From Alisma plantago-aquatica (lineage: Eukaryota > Streptophyta > Magnoliopsida > Alismatales > Alismataceae), in the NCBI GenBank assembly GCA_963693085.1, contig OY856409.1:1531916472-1531980471 (forward strand): a DNA stretch of 64,000 nt, given 5' to 3'. The translations under genes and the position numbers were made by a program. Below are positions 33,816-45,215 of the stretch, one piece after another. Position 1 is the first letter of the stretch. Every line of letters starts with the position of its first letter. The notes below the pieces were generated by a model, which was given only the letters and a program-made list of their open reading frames with translations, was not told the DNA's origin and ran no database searches.

Positions 33816-35110
33816 TGAACGAGCAAAGGAAAGTGCATAACTCAACTCCAGCAAGGAATGAGCATGGAACAAAGCACATGGGAGGTACAATTTAAATAAA
33901 AAAGCATATTTCTTATCAAATGTTTTATTTGATAGTTTACTTATTTTCTTTATGTCAACTCTAGGAAATGAATAGACACAAATGTGTACTTCAACTGTAG
34001 TTATAGGGAGAGCATATTAGACATCACAAGGGAGGTACAAAACTTATTGATAATGCTATAGTCGTTATTAAATAATTCATATTGATGTTTATTTACTCAC
34101 ATTATATGAATTATAGTGATAAAAAGAGAAAAGTGTGTAGCTCAACTCCAGTTATAGGGAATGAGCATATTAGACATCACAAGGGACATATAAAACTTAT
34201 CAATAATGATATGATTGCTATCAAATAATTCATATCAATGTTTATTTACTTGCATTATATACATTTTAGTGAATGAAAAGAGAAAAGTGTGTACCTCAAC
34301 TCTAGTAGGGAATGAGTAGAGGCACGTGCATACCATGACTCTAAGAAATGAAAATGGTAGACAACACATGGGAGGTATAATATTAGTGTTAAAGTAATAT
34401 CTGTTAACAAATAATTGATGTTGATGTTTATTTACCTTTACTATGTCAATTTAAGGAAATGAGCAGAGGCATGTGCGTACCACAACTCCAGGAAATTACA
34501 TTGATAGACAACACATGGGATGTACAATATTTGTTATCAAATAAATTATGTTGATGTTTATTTACTTTTACTATGTCAAATTAAGGAAACGAGCAAAGGC
34601 ACATGTATGCCACAACTCCAGGAAATGATAGTGGCAAACAACAAATGGGAGGTATAATATTTGTGATAAAGTTATATTTGCTATCAAATAATTGATGCTG
34701 ATGTTTATTCACTTTTACTATGTAAATTTAAGGAAATGAGAAGAGGCACATGCGTACCACAACTCTAGGAAATGACAATGGTAGACGAAACATAGAAGGT
34801 ACAATATTTATTGTTAATGTTGTACTTGTTATCAAATAATTGATATTGATATTTATTTACTTTTACAATGTCAAATTTAGGAAATGGGCAGAGGCACGTG
34901 CGTACCACAACTCTAGGAAATAACAATGGTAGAAAATAGATGGGAGGTACAATATTTGTTGTTAATAGTTATATTTGTTATTGATATTTATATTTATTAT
35001 CAAAGAATTGATGTTGATATTGATTTATACTATGTTAATTCTAGGAAATGAGCAGAGGCACGTGCGTGCCACAACTCTAGAAAATGACAATGGTAGACAA
35101 CAGATGGGAG
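33816..35110 (+). repeat. Array B: tandem copies of a 66-bp exon plus short intron
   Basis: Exons at 33816-33884 (69 bp, transitional), 33965-34034, 34117-34187, 34270-34374 (105 bp, looks like two exons fused), 34456-34521, 34586-34651, 34733-34798, 34881-34946 and 35045-35110. The last five are exactly 66 bp (22 codons), phase 1-1, coding GNEQRHVRTTTP-like units, with introns of 64-98 bp (mostly 81-82). Copies at 33816, 34586, 34733 and 35045 are fully open with AG and GT; others carry a stop or lost donor. Ends read CATGGGAG before GTA(C/T). Confidence 0.8.
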
Positions 35111-35339
35111 GTATAATATTTGTGCTAAACTTATATTGATATTCATGTTTATTTACTTTTATTATGTTGAGTATATATTTCCTTATTTTTTTACTATACT
35201 AGGAGTCGATGAATAAAGCCAAGACGTAGTTTATGCAAATCTATTAGACTCAATTGAGCATGATGTCACATGTGTTATATTTTTTATGAATATTTTTCAT
35301 TATCAAAATAAAACTTAAACCACATTTTTTAATTGTTTT

Positions 35340-36650
35340 AGATGTTATCATACCAAATGTTAAAAAAGAAGGGCAAGATGTAGGATCAATGTAAAGGCAG
35401 TGGCCCCTATGCCTGGTTAAGAGCATAAATGCATTTTTCTCAATGATGGTAGAGTTGCTGGACCATGAAGACGCAGCTTGAGCAACTTTTTAGGAATATT
35501 AGCTCGTAATTTTTGTTTATTTCCTATACATAAGGATTGGGGAGAAGATCATGAATCATCAATTGAAATGGTTACAACTGATGTTCTAGTAAGTGTTCTA
35601 CTCTCAACATGCTTTTATATTTTATTTTTATCCAACTAAAATAGTCAAACACTTTTGATCTTATTATTTTCATATAGATTATATCTTATCAACGCAGTGT
35701 GACTTTGAATTTTTCAATACGGATGATATCACAGTGACTTCTTATGATGAAGTTACTACTTTTGTCCAAAAGACGATAAATCAACAATTGTGGGTTTTTT
35801 TTGTAAGGATCTAAAACATAGGTTAAATCCTAATATTCCCATTGTTGAAAAAGCAAAAACTATAGATGATGAAGTTCTTCAAGAAATTTGGGTACTACTT
35901 ATAGACCTTTGGAGTAGTCAATCAAAATAGGTAAAGTCCATGTTATTGCATTGTCTTAATATGTTTTACTATTCATACTTACATCCATTTCTAAAATTGA
36001 CTTGATCATTGAGCAGCAAGAAGCAAGCATTAATAAATGAAATCAAAGTATTTTAGAAGCTACACACACAACTGGGCCACCATCTTATGTTAAAAGCATT
36101 TGAATGTAAAGATTTCTAATATAATTTAGAACTATTAAAATAACTTATATTTTTTAAATATGCTAGATGTGCAAATGTTTTTTAGGAGAAAACTGGTGGA
36201 AAACCCACACTCCTGTAAACTTGGATTGATGGTCATAAAAGGAATGGTGAATACATAGATGAAAAAATAGAAGTGATTTGTGTAAGTCTTTATATCATCA
36301 TCTATATTCTTCAAAAGTAAGAAAAATAACTTGATATATGAATTTACCTTATAGGAAAAGGTAATAAAAAGATGTATAAAATTAGGACTAGAGAATACAA
36401 ATGATCGATTAAAGTTTAATCCTACTGTGGAATCAGTGTATGGGTCCCATCATGGAGGATATGAGAGAGGAATAAGCAGAGGTATTACTAGAAGAAATTT
36501 AAAGAAGAAGAGACAGGTAGAAAAGTCAAATAAAAGTGTGAAAAGCTTGGGAATCCTAGTTGCAAGAGAAGGAGCATCATATCAAATAACAAAATTGTCA
36601 TGTTAAAAGAAAAAGAATGTGAAATTGAGGATTTATGAGCTCAGTTGATG
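35340..36650 (+). pseudogene. CACTA 2 Ptta/En-Spm (Transposase_24) exons
   Basis: After the array, exon pieces read IFLNDGRVAGP, SLSNFLGILARNFCLFPI and DWGEDHES (35430-35560). Then EATHTTGPPSYVKSI (about 36057-36100), GGKPT, GHKRNGEYIDEKIEV (36200-36280), and FNPTVESVYGSHHGG, RGISRGITRRNLKKK (36415-36515). These follow in order the conserved blocks of the plant transposase family PF03004, which ends many CACTA polyproteins. Several internal stops (for example in the first exon) show decay. Confidence 0.78.
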
Positions 36651-37794
36651 ATATTAGAGTCACAAGTATTGTTTAAAATTTAAAATTAATCATTATTATA
36701 TAAAATATTTAGATGAAAATTCACTCTACATGTGTATTACATAACAAGACAACAACTCTTGAATCTACTTTCGAGGATGCATTAGAATCTTTGGTATGCT
36801 AGCTATTTTCTTTTTCTATATTTATATATCATCTATGGAATAATATTTCAATGTTGTTTTTTAATCACCAATTACTGGAAGGAATGGATACTGATTCTCT
36901 TCATTTTGGCAAAATTTACTTTTTCTTTTAGCACAACAAGTAATATTTTTATCTAGTTCATGTGTCACTGGTGTATCTTTTCTTATCTTATTGTAGATAC
37001 TAAATGAAATGTTGTGTTTTATCTATCATTCAATTAATATAGGTACATACATCTTCAACTTTATTTTGCATGATACAACTATGTTTGTATTATATTTCTT
37101 TGTTATGAAACAATAACATGCGTAAAAACTATGACATGATGTTTACAATTATAAAATTATCATGAAGTTATCTATATAATTGAATGTTAAAAAATACATT
37201 TTGTTGTCATGTATGGTTGACTTGAATATTTTGTTTTTATAGGAATATGAATATCGTGCAACATATTTTGGAAGGAAGTGAACAATTCGGGAGACAAGAT
37301 TTGAAAGAGGCTAAAATATCATACAACATTGTTGTAGTTACTGTTGTTGTGATACCATGTCATCAGATTATTAAAACAAAACATGTTATAATGTTTAAGT
37401 TCAGAATATATACAGAAATACTACGTCTTTAGAATTTCTAGAGATGTGGCCACGACAGATTGAGCTATCATATTTTTATCTGTTTCAAACATATGAATGT
37501 TATTTATGGAATCTCTTTATTATCGAGATCACTAGTAATATGATCAACACGAATTTCAGCAGAGTGTGAATGAAACTTATATCTTTTTATTATTTCAAAT
37601 AAACAAATATTACGTTTACAATTTATTCTGATTGTTAAATATTTAGGAGTATAAGATATAATATGAGTACATCATGAACAAATATCACAGTATATAATTC
37701 CTTTCAATGTGATATCCTATTTAAATGAGATTGAATTTTTAAAATTTAATTGGGGCCAAAATATATTATAAAAAAATAAAACATAAATATAAAG
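36651..37794 (+). other. CACTA 2 3' region
   Basis: AT-rich introns and UTR. One possible terminal exon follows TTTTTATAG at 37242 (reads MNIVQHILEGSEQFG and then degenerates). Nothing else supported. Confidence 0.4.
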
Positions 37795-38110
37795 TTGTCC
37801 ATAGTTTTCACAGTCAAATATAAATAAAAAAAATATAGTCCACAGATTTCAGCATTGACTATAAAATCTAATTAAATTAATAAAAGAATAATAGTCCACG
37901 GTTATCACAATGGACTATATGATTTTTAATTTGATATACAGAAATAAATATAGTGCACGGTTTTAGAATAGTTCATGGATTTATCTGTCGACGATGGGGA
38001 ATAGTCTATGGATACTTAATCTATGGCAATAGTCCACGGTTATTTTATAATCCACGGTTAAAACTATGGATTATGAAACATAGTCCACGATAATGATTGT
38101 GGACTATGAT
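37795..38110. repeat. CACTA 2 subterminal repeats
   Basis: The word ATAGTCCACGGTT or its complement occurs about ten times (for example 37891, 38031, 38080) in 300 bp. Facing pairs such as ATAGTCCACGATAATG with TGTGGACTAT (38080-38108) form hairpins. The layout is the same as in CACTA 1 but with a different word. Confidence 0.75.
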
Positions 38111-38134
38111 CATATTTCTTCGAGACTGGAGGTC

Positions 38135-39757
38135 CTAGGTGTTAGTTTTCTACAAAATGTAATCATTCACTAAGAACCTATAAAAACTTCAAGTCAAGCA
38201 TTGCATTGTAGAACATTTCAATCATTTTTATTATTTTGTAGGACTAATTCAATACATAGAAATTGACTGTGAGCAAGGTTGCTTGACAATAAATTCCATA
38301 GAAACTTCTAGGCTGCTTAAACTGAATACCGTAGGCTGAAGTTGATTATCACTAACACATAGAAACTATGTGAAAACCGTACAAGAAAGTGGTTGAGTTT
38401 GTTTTTAAAATTTACATGCATAACAAGCAATCCGTCAAGCATAATGTGTACTTCAGTCAATAAAGCAATCCAATAAAAGCTTTCGAAGAATTTCCTATAA
38501 ACAAAAGAAAAAATATTAAGTTAATACACTAGAGATGAAAATGGGGTATAATCGCCATATTGGCATCCACTATAATTAGAAACCTACTCAAACACATTTC
38601 AGCAAACTCTGGTTTATAGTATCTTTTTGCAATTACATAACATCTAGAATTATATAATATATAACAGCTCTATGAACAAATCTATTAAGATAGGAAGTCA
38701 ATGAGAGTTCAGTGTACAGATGAGAAGTATTTGTGTATAGCTGCAGCTGGAAATCCGTCAGGAAAACCGTACTCTCTAGTTAGCTGTAGTAGCTTCAAGC
38801 CCCTCCAAACAGCAGCAACTCCTGACGAAGTATGGTGGATCCAGTGACTTTGCATGCATAGGGAAATGAAAATATGAAAATCATTACGATAATCAATTAC
38901 AAGAATCCAAGATAAGTAAGGAATTATCAACAGCTTTAAATGAGCAGGGTCTTGACTCTTGAGATGAAAAACCAGTAGATTAGCTTATGAGGTCGATGAT
39001 CTAATGTCATTATTAAGTACGTTTTAGAATTTGTAAGCACGTCTACAACCTTTGGTATATCAAGAGCTCTTATGGATATATAGATTGATATTATATCCAA
39101 TAGGATCCTCATTTGGTGAACCATTTGTAAACACGTTTGCAAAAAGGTACTAAAAATTAGTTTTCATATGTACTACTCAAGAACACCATCACATATGTGT
39201 TAACATTTAATAAACTATTTAAAATTTATATTGTTATAAATCATTATACAACCAAATACATCTTTGTCGTACATCCATCTATGACAAGGCATAGTATCCG
39301 ATAATGTCAACTAAGAAACAACACCCCCATAACGGAATGACCTCATGTAAGTTGGTGTTGACCAACATAACTAAAATTAATTTACGTTGTGCTTTTTCTT
39401 GTCTATAAGATAATTGGTCATGAGTTTATGAAGATTGAGCCGATTAAAAGGATAAACCTTATAAATTTTAAGTTCTCTAAACTAGTGTTATCAACACGCT
39501 AGAACAATATCCGAATTCAATCGCCAACACATCAAAGACCAATTACATCTGTAACCAGTTCACACGCTCAATAAAGAGTGCTTTGTGTAGTAGTTGAAAA
39601 TCACCGTGAAATTTTAGAACCCATAGCATAGATCTATAGCCATTTTTTCAAGGTGACTTTTTAGAGGCAGTGAATATTCTTGATATTTGGATGCATGACT
39701 GACACAATAAATGAGTAACATTTGTTAAAGGCATATAGCTCACATGTTGGAAATAGT
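38135..39757. mobile_element. Body of a candidate Helitron (left part), 5' end not found
   Basis: If 46326-46360 is a Helitron 3' end, this DNA is the element body, continuous with 46259 before Copia 3 inserted. It carries a host-like exon (38709-38838). No Rep/helicase sequence is visible, so it would be non-autonomous. The expected 5' TC terminus was not identified, so the left limit given here is only the CACTA 2 edge. Confidence 0.35.
38709..38838 (-). pseudogene. Host-like terminal exon fragment, product not recognised
   Basis: On the minus strand, after a possible acceptor CAAAG at 38843-38839, the frame reads HWIHHTSSGVAAVWRGLK, LLQLTREYGFPDGFPAAAI and HKYFSSVH, then TGA at 38709-38711. 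The composition (Trp, Tyr, Phe, Pro, mixed charge) is unlike the surrounding AT-rich frames and looks like a real globular C-terminus. An AT-rich 3' UTR-like stretch follows to the left. I cannot assign a family. It probably represents a captured gene end. Confidence 0.5.
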
Positions 39758-39998
39758 TCTTAGAAAATGAAAGGGAGAAAGTTGCAGAGACTTGGGAAGC
39801 AAGAAGATGATGGATCGAATCACCATCTCCTTGTGTTGTTGTATTAATAACAAAGGGTACAACAGTTAAAGCAATACAAGAGTTCCAAGACACATAGATT
39901 AGCAATGAGCGTCTGAGTACATGCTGCAACTTTTGAGAGTCGAAGAGACAACCTCAATATCCGGTTGAGTAATTAGCCGTATCTTGAGTATCTTGACA
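39758..39998 (-). repeat. Copia 3 3' LTR
   Basis: Plus strand TCTTAGAAAATGAAAGGG to ATCTTGACA. On the element strand it starts TGTCAAGATA and ends TTCTAAGA, so the terminal pair is TG...GA in both LTRs rather than TG...CA. Confidence 0.9.
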
Positions 39999-40013
39999 CC
40001 CCCACAAGTTGAT
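39999..40013 (-). promoter_or_regulatory. Copia 3 polypurine tract
   Basis: Minus strand CAACTTGTGGGGGTG, next to the 3' LTR. Confidence 0.8.
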
Positions 40014-40515
40014 TCTGAGAGAATCGAAGGCCCAACTTGAGAAGAAGCTGTTTGAACGTCGTCTTGTGTAGAGCTTTGATGAATAAGTCAGCTAGATGAT
40101 CCTTAGAGGAAACATGCTTAGCAATGATGTGGCCCATGCTGACTTTTTCTCAAATGAAGTGATAATCTAGTTCAATATGTTTCATCCTGGCGTGAAAAAT
40201 AGGATTTGAAGTAAGAAAGAGAGCATTTAGATTATCACAGAGAAGTGTCGCTGGCTGATATTAAGGAAGATGAATCTCTCTAAGTAACTGGGAGAGCCAA
40301 GTGAGTTCAGCAACAGCTAAGGAAAGGGATCAATATTCAACTTCTATGCTGGACTTTGAAACATTAGGTTGTTTCTTTGAAGACCAAGCAACACAAGTAC
40401 GTCCCCAAAAGATGTAGTGACCACTGGTGCTACGTCTGGTTAAAGGCCAGCCATCCCAGTCGGCATCGTAGAACCCAGAGACTGACAAATTGGAATCATT
40501 AAAGATTTGAACTCC
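40014..40515 (-). pseudogene. Copia 3 RNase H
   Basis: The minus strand reads SGFYDADWDGWPLTRRSTSG, then [25 protein letters not shown] and HIELDYHF, with the D, E, D catalytic positions present. Stops interrupt at least two places. The C-terminus SSKDHLADLFIKAL ends just before the polypurine tract. Confidence 0.85.
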
Positions 40516-41622
40516 TTAGGATATGGTTTCTTTGACATAGCGGAGAATGCACTTCATAAGGATGAGATGTGTGGGGGTGGGCCGATGAAGGAAATGGAAA
40601 TCTAGGTTAACACCATAGGTAAGATTGGGAAGAGTCAAAGTTAGGTATTGGAGGGATCCAACAATGCGACGATATGTGCTGGAATCCTGAAGGGGAACCC
40701 TAGATTCCTTGAGTTTCTCACAATGAAAAGAGGTGCAGACCGATGTGGAGACAATCTTGCAATTTGACATTTGTTCATGATAGAGAATGTCAAGAGCATA
40801 CTTGGATTGGTGAAGGAGAAGACCATGTTGGTTTGGTTCAACTTGAATCTCAAGGAAATAGTGGAGTGAGCCAAGGTTTCGTAAGGAAAACTCTGACTCT
40901 AGGTGATGAATGACTTTCATTACAGTAGGTTTAAAACTCCCAATAATTACAATATCATCTACATAGAGAAGGACGTAGATGGTGAATTGTGAATTTATGA
41001 GAACAAAGAGAGATGAGTCTAAAGTGAAATAGATGAACCCTAGTTCGGTGAGAAAAGAATGAATCTTGTTGTACCAGACATGGGATGCTTGCTTAAGTCC
41101 ATACAAATCCTTGTGGAGTTTGCAAACATGATATGGGAGAGAATCATTAGTGAAATCGGGGGGCTTTTCCATATAGACCTTAATGTCTAGTGTTCCATTA
41201 AGGAAAGCACTGTAGACATCTAATTGTAGGATGTCAAAACCCTTGGAAACGGCAATAGTGAGAATAGTCTTAATGGTGGGTGCTTTGACAACATGACTGA
41301 ATGTCTCAGTGTAGTAGATCGCTTCTTCTTGGAGGTAGCCTTTAGAAACATAGTGTGCCTTGAGACGATCAAGAGATCTGTCGGTGGTGAGTTTTGTTTT
41401 GAACACCCAGTGACACCTGATAACATTCATGTCGGGTGATCGAGGAACAAGCTTCCAAGTGTTGTTTTTTTGTAAAGCAATGATTTCAGATGTCATAGAT
41501 TCATGCCATCTAGGGTGTTGAAGAGCTTGTTTGACAATGCGAGGAGTGGAAAAACTAAGGGTGGAGTTTAGCACATATTTTGGATTTGGCTTACAGATTC
41601 CATGTTTACTTCTAGTAAGCAT
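40516..41622 (-). CDS. Copia 3 reverse transcriptase (open, 368 codons)
   Basis: RVT_2 domain, open throughout: ALQHPRWHESMTSEIIALQK, NTWKLVPRSPDMN, HWVFKTKL, ILQLDVYSAFLNGTLDIKVY, HKDLYGLKQASHVWYNKI, then LLYVDDIVIIG with the YVDD catalytic pair at about residues 218-221. The first catalytic Asp is in LDVYSAF, where Lys-Asn or similar is usual (LDVKNAF), a non-catalytic change. The enzyme copies element RNA into DNA in cytoplasmic particles. The frame is open at both ends because it is an internal part of pol; upstream parts are broken. Confidence 0.9.
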   Translation of the reverse strand: MLTRSKHGICKPNPKYVLNSTLSFSTPRIVKQALQHPRWHESMTSEIIALQKNNTWKLVPRSPDMNVIRCHWVFKTKLTTDRSLDRLKAHYVSKGYLQEEAIYYTETFSHVVKAPTIKTILTIAVSKGFDILQLDVYSAFLNGTLDIKVYMEKPPDFTNDSLPYHVCKLHKDLYGLKQASHVWYNKIHSFLTELGFIYFTLDSSLFVLINSQFTIYVLLYVDDIVIIGSFKPTVMKVIHHLESEFSLRNLGSLHYFLEIQVEPNQHGLLLHQSKYALDILYHEQMSNCKIVSTSVCTSFHCEKLKESRVPLQDSSTYRRIVGSLQYLTLTLPNLTYGVNLDFHFLHRPTPTHLILMKCILRYVKETIS

Positions 41623-43093
41623 GGGATGGGAAATAAGTCATGATGTAGAGGTAGGCATGTCAGGATTAGAGGGAGAGGTAGGTTGAGCTGTCTCGGTGTT
41701 GTTGGGTGGAGTAAGAGGATTGTTTTGTTTTGAAGTGGGTGGAGTGGAAGGTTGGGAGATAGGATCAGCAGCTATGTCAGGCTGAGGTGTTTCTTGTGAG
41801 TGTGGTGAAACTAGAGTGTGGAGGTTCTGGGCAGTTGAGCAAGTTGTTAGGTGAAGGGTCGATGGAAGTTTGTGAGATGTCAGTAATAGTTAAGGGTGAA
41901 TGGAGTTGTGTGGGTTGTGAACTTGATTTAGTGGAGTTTTGTGTGGTAGAAGAGGTAAGGCAGTCTGGGATTTCATTAAACATGGAGTAAGATAAGGGGT
42001 TTTCTTCTTGAGTTTGATAGGTGGTATTGGGTGAGTAGGGAAAAATAGACTCGTTGAAGATGACATGCATGTTTGGATATATATGTTCTCTGGGAAGGGA
42101 TGTCCTTGCACTTGTATCCCTTATATTGTGAGTTGTAGCTAAGAAAAATACACGACAATGAGTGGGGTTCAAGTTTATCAGTGGTATACTCTCAGAGACA
42201 AGGATAGCAGAGACAACCAAAGGGTCTAAGGTGGAGATAGGATGGTGGTTGATTGAAAAGGAGTTCATGAGGTGTCTTCATATGTAGTAAGGGAGTGGGT
42301 AGCCTATTTATCAGATACACAACTATTGCAAAAGAATCAAACCAGTATTCCTTTGACAATTTAGCTTCAACATCATGGCAAGACCAAGTTCAACAACATG
42401 TCGATGTTCCCGTTCAGTAGTTCCATTCCGGGAAGGATCGTGAGGGCATGATAGCTGGTGAAGAATACCAAAGTCAGAGTGAAAATTTCTGAGAGAGTGA
42501 TTGACAAATTCTCCACCACCATCGCTGTGTAACTTCTTGACCTATAAGTTATATTGAGTAGAAACCATTTTGTAGAACGGGATGAAAATAGAACATAACT
42601 CGTCTTTGTGCTTCATAGGAAATAGCCAACTGAATCTTGAGACATCATCAATAAGCATCACATAATACAAAAATTTCTACGAAGAAGGTACTGGAGCTTT
42701 TCCCCACACATCACAGTGTAATAACTCAAAAGGATGAGCAACTCTAGTGTAATGTTGAGTCATAGCTAGACGTCAGCTTTTACTGAGTTCACAACTATTA
42801 CAAAGCTCATAGGAGTTAGAGGTACAAGAAAATGCCTTTATCTTCGGTAGAAGATGTACAATGCTACTATTTGGATGACCCAGTCTTCAATGACAGGTAT
42901 CTCCATTTTCTTTCATGCTATGAGTTGAGAAGAGAGATTTCCTAGTTAAAGAGGGCAAGAGGTACAAACCATTACATCATTTCCCTTGGGCCAAAATTTG
43001 ATGGGTCTTGATGTCCTTAATCATAACCAAGTTGTCAGTGAAGACGACGTAACATGGAAACATCAAGGTTAGTTTCGAGATGGATAGTAGGTT
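41623..43093 (-). pseudogene. Copia 3 integrase and integrase-RT linker
   Basis: LHSDGGGEFVNHSLRNF and NGTTEREHRHVVE (about 42380-42540, minus) hold the second Asp and the Glu of the catalytic triad. Left of this, 41777-42268 is an open linker with CRVFFLAT, HVIFNESIFPY and a Ser/Thr/Pro-rich stretch, the usual variable region before RT. The first catalytic Asp region (42600-42700) is damaged by stops. Confidence 0.8.
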
Positions 43094-43440
43094 TCACTTG
43101 ATGTTAGGGACAATGAGGACATCTTGAAGGAGAATGCAATTAATATTGTTAATTAAGGTAGCACCAATCTTATCAATGGTCAAGAATTCACCATTTCTAA
43201 CCATTATAGACCCATCTCCCTTATAAAAATGAAGGTATTGAAGAGTACCCAAACTTTGCACAACATGATATGTGGTTCCTGAGTCAAGGTGCCACTCCGA
43301 TGGGTCAATCTCGTTGAGGCAGAGAGCTGCAAGAGCTGCATTTGTGTTCTCTACAAGTGATGAAGGCACAAAGGGGTGTTGGTAGTTATTATTGTACATG
43401 TTCCAGCACTTTAAGGCAATATGCCCTCATTTTCCCCATA
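43094..43440 (-). pseudogene. Copia 3 protease and zinc-knuckle remnant
   Basis: EWHLDSGTTYHVV is the retropepsin active site (Asp-Ser-Gly). Then LHFYKGDGSIMVRNGEFLTI and CILLQDVLIVPNI follow. Just upstream GHIALKCW is the second half of a zinc knuckle whose first cysteines are lost and which carries a stop. Confidence 0.85.
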
Positions 43441-43708
43441 TCTGATATAGAGGAGGCAAGGAGTTGGATTGATTGTTATTGACATGAGTTGAGGTGGAAA
43501 GTCCCCTTCCTTGGGGGTTAAATTGAGTGGTATAGTTCCCTGGTCCACTACCAAGGATGCCTTGCACAAAACTATTGTGTTGGTGTCGTCATCTTCCTTG
43601 AGTTGTGGATCTCTCCCTACCTACAACTTGAGATTGATTGTAGAAGTGTTGACGATTAATAGTACCCTGATTATTAGTAGGATCTTTGTTGGTGTAGAGC
43701 ACTATAGG

Positions 43709-45215
43709 TGTTACGACCCCACCTCCTGATAACCCCCAATTAAGGGAGACCGAGAGGTTGAGCCGCACCCATTAATCTCGGATCAAAGGTTCGACATATA
43801 ACCATAAACAATTATTAAATTCTAACAGACTATACTGAAAATGGTAATAAAATTTTTCTTTACATACCTTTTTAAAACTTGGATCTCTATTCTTCTATCC
43901 ACACCGATACTAATCTATCTAATCCTCCTTTGCACTTTAATTCTCATTTAGTATCACATGTGCCACTTTACTGTTTGTTCTTTTCATTGTACCTAAAACG
44001 CCGACAAACAAAACGTCGGTCAGCCGTAGCTGGTATGTGGGGGAAACATTAAGCATGCAACTATGATAACAATGTAATCATTCAATTAATCATTTAACAA
44101 CCAAGATTACGTTTTAAATATAACTCCGCGATCCAAGAGTATCCTATCCTCTGTGTTGTCCCCATTAAACCCCTCATGATCCACCTATAAGTGAACCAAT
44201 TTCTAGGGTTGAGTCACATGGCACTACTCGTAAGTAGACCACTCCTTAACTCGAGATTTGCTAAAGAGTCTCTAACTCACGGTAACCTAGACCTTACTCT
44301 AGGATTAACCCTTTTTATCCTTTTCAAAGTAACAGAGATGGACCCGGATCTAGCCAGTTATATATGCACATTTATGGTGATAATCATAGTCAATTTATAG
44401 TGGTATGAAATAAATAAACATCCAACAGTTTAGTTGCATTCAATGTGATTAAACATCCGGGAATCCATTGGGAAACTATAGAGGTTATTCATAATCGTAA
44501 TCACATACCTGATCCATAGTAACTTGATGTCCATGCATTAACATTCAACACAATTAACAAGTAATCAACAATATCCTAAAAATAATGCATAACATCCAAG
44601 TGTCATTGTTTTATTCAAACATCCACAAGATCAACTTGGATTCCACCTTATAATTTCTAGGCCAACCTTATGATTTTATTAGGTTTTTAGCCTTCATTAT
44701 GCATTTATCACTTTTAATGCTCTTTTAGTTCACAAACCCTAATTTCTGCATCATAGGCACAATTGCTAAGATTACCATCTCACTTATGCATATTAGGTTA
44801 CATTTTAAGCCTATTAAACTACTCGTGACACCTAAATCACATTACTTCCAGTTTCTTTCTCTAATAAAGAAATACATAATTAATCTTTTCTTTTCTCATT
44901 ACTTTTCTTTGCAACTTTAGACTCCTTGGAACCCAAGGAATCCAAGAGGCACGAAATCCTCTTTGTATTTGCCTTCTAGAGGTTTCCATTATTTCTTTTC
45001 TCGAATATTCAATTCTCCATTTATTAATTGAATTTCCTTTGTTATTTTCCTTTTTATTGGGCCCAATAGCCAATAAAGCGCACAAATCAAATAACAAGGC
45101 TATTTTAAACGAAATCCAATTATTCTCAACCAAATATATGATTATTTGTTCAAACATCTTTAATATGAGAAATTATATTTCTCACCACTTGAACCCAAAA
45201 TTTGGGGTTATAACA
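43709..45215. mobile_element. Solo LTR (1.5 kb) inserted in Copia 3 gag
   Basis: Starts TGTTACGACCCCACCTCC and ends TTGGGGTTATAACA, flanked by ATAGG on both sides (43704-43708 and 45216-45220). TG...CA ends with a 5-bp duplication, no coding sequence and no internal repeat, so this is a single LTR left by recombination between the two LTRs of a Gypsy element. TGTTACGACCCC-type starts are common in chromovirus LTRs. Confidence 0.85.

Larger units (their letters stand above)
29929..38134 (+). mobile_element. CACTA (En/Spm) element 2, right-hand 8 kb
   Basis: In order on the plus strand: DUF4218, DUF4216, a tandem exon array, a Ptta/En-Spm (Transposase_24) domain, and hairpin-forming subterminal repeats at 37795-38110. 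This is the gene order of plant CACTA elements. The TNP2 (Transposase_21) domain that should precede DUF4218 and the left terminal repeat are not found; the possible hAT fragment lies where upstream exons would be. The exact right end is unclear, with CTAGGTG near 38134 a possible altered TAGTG terminus. Confidence 0.8.
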
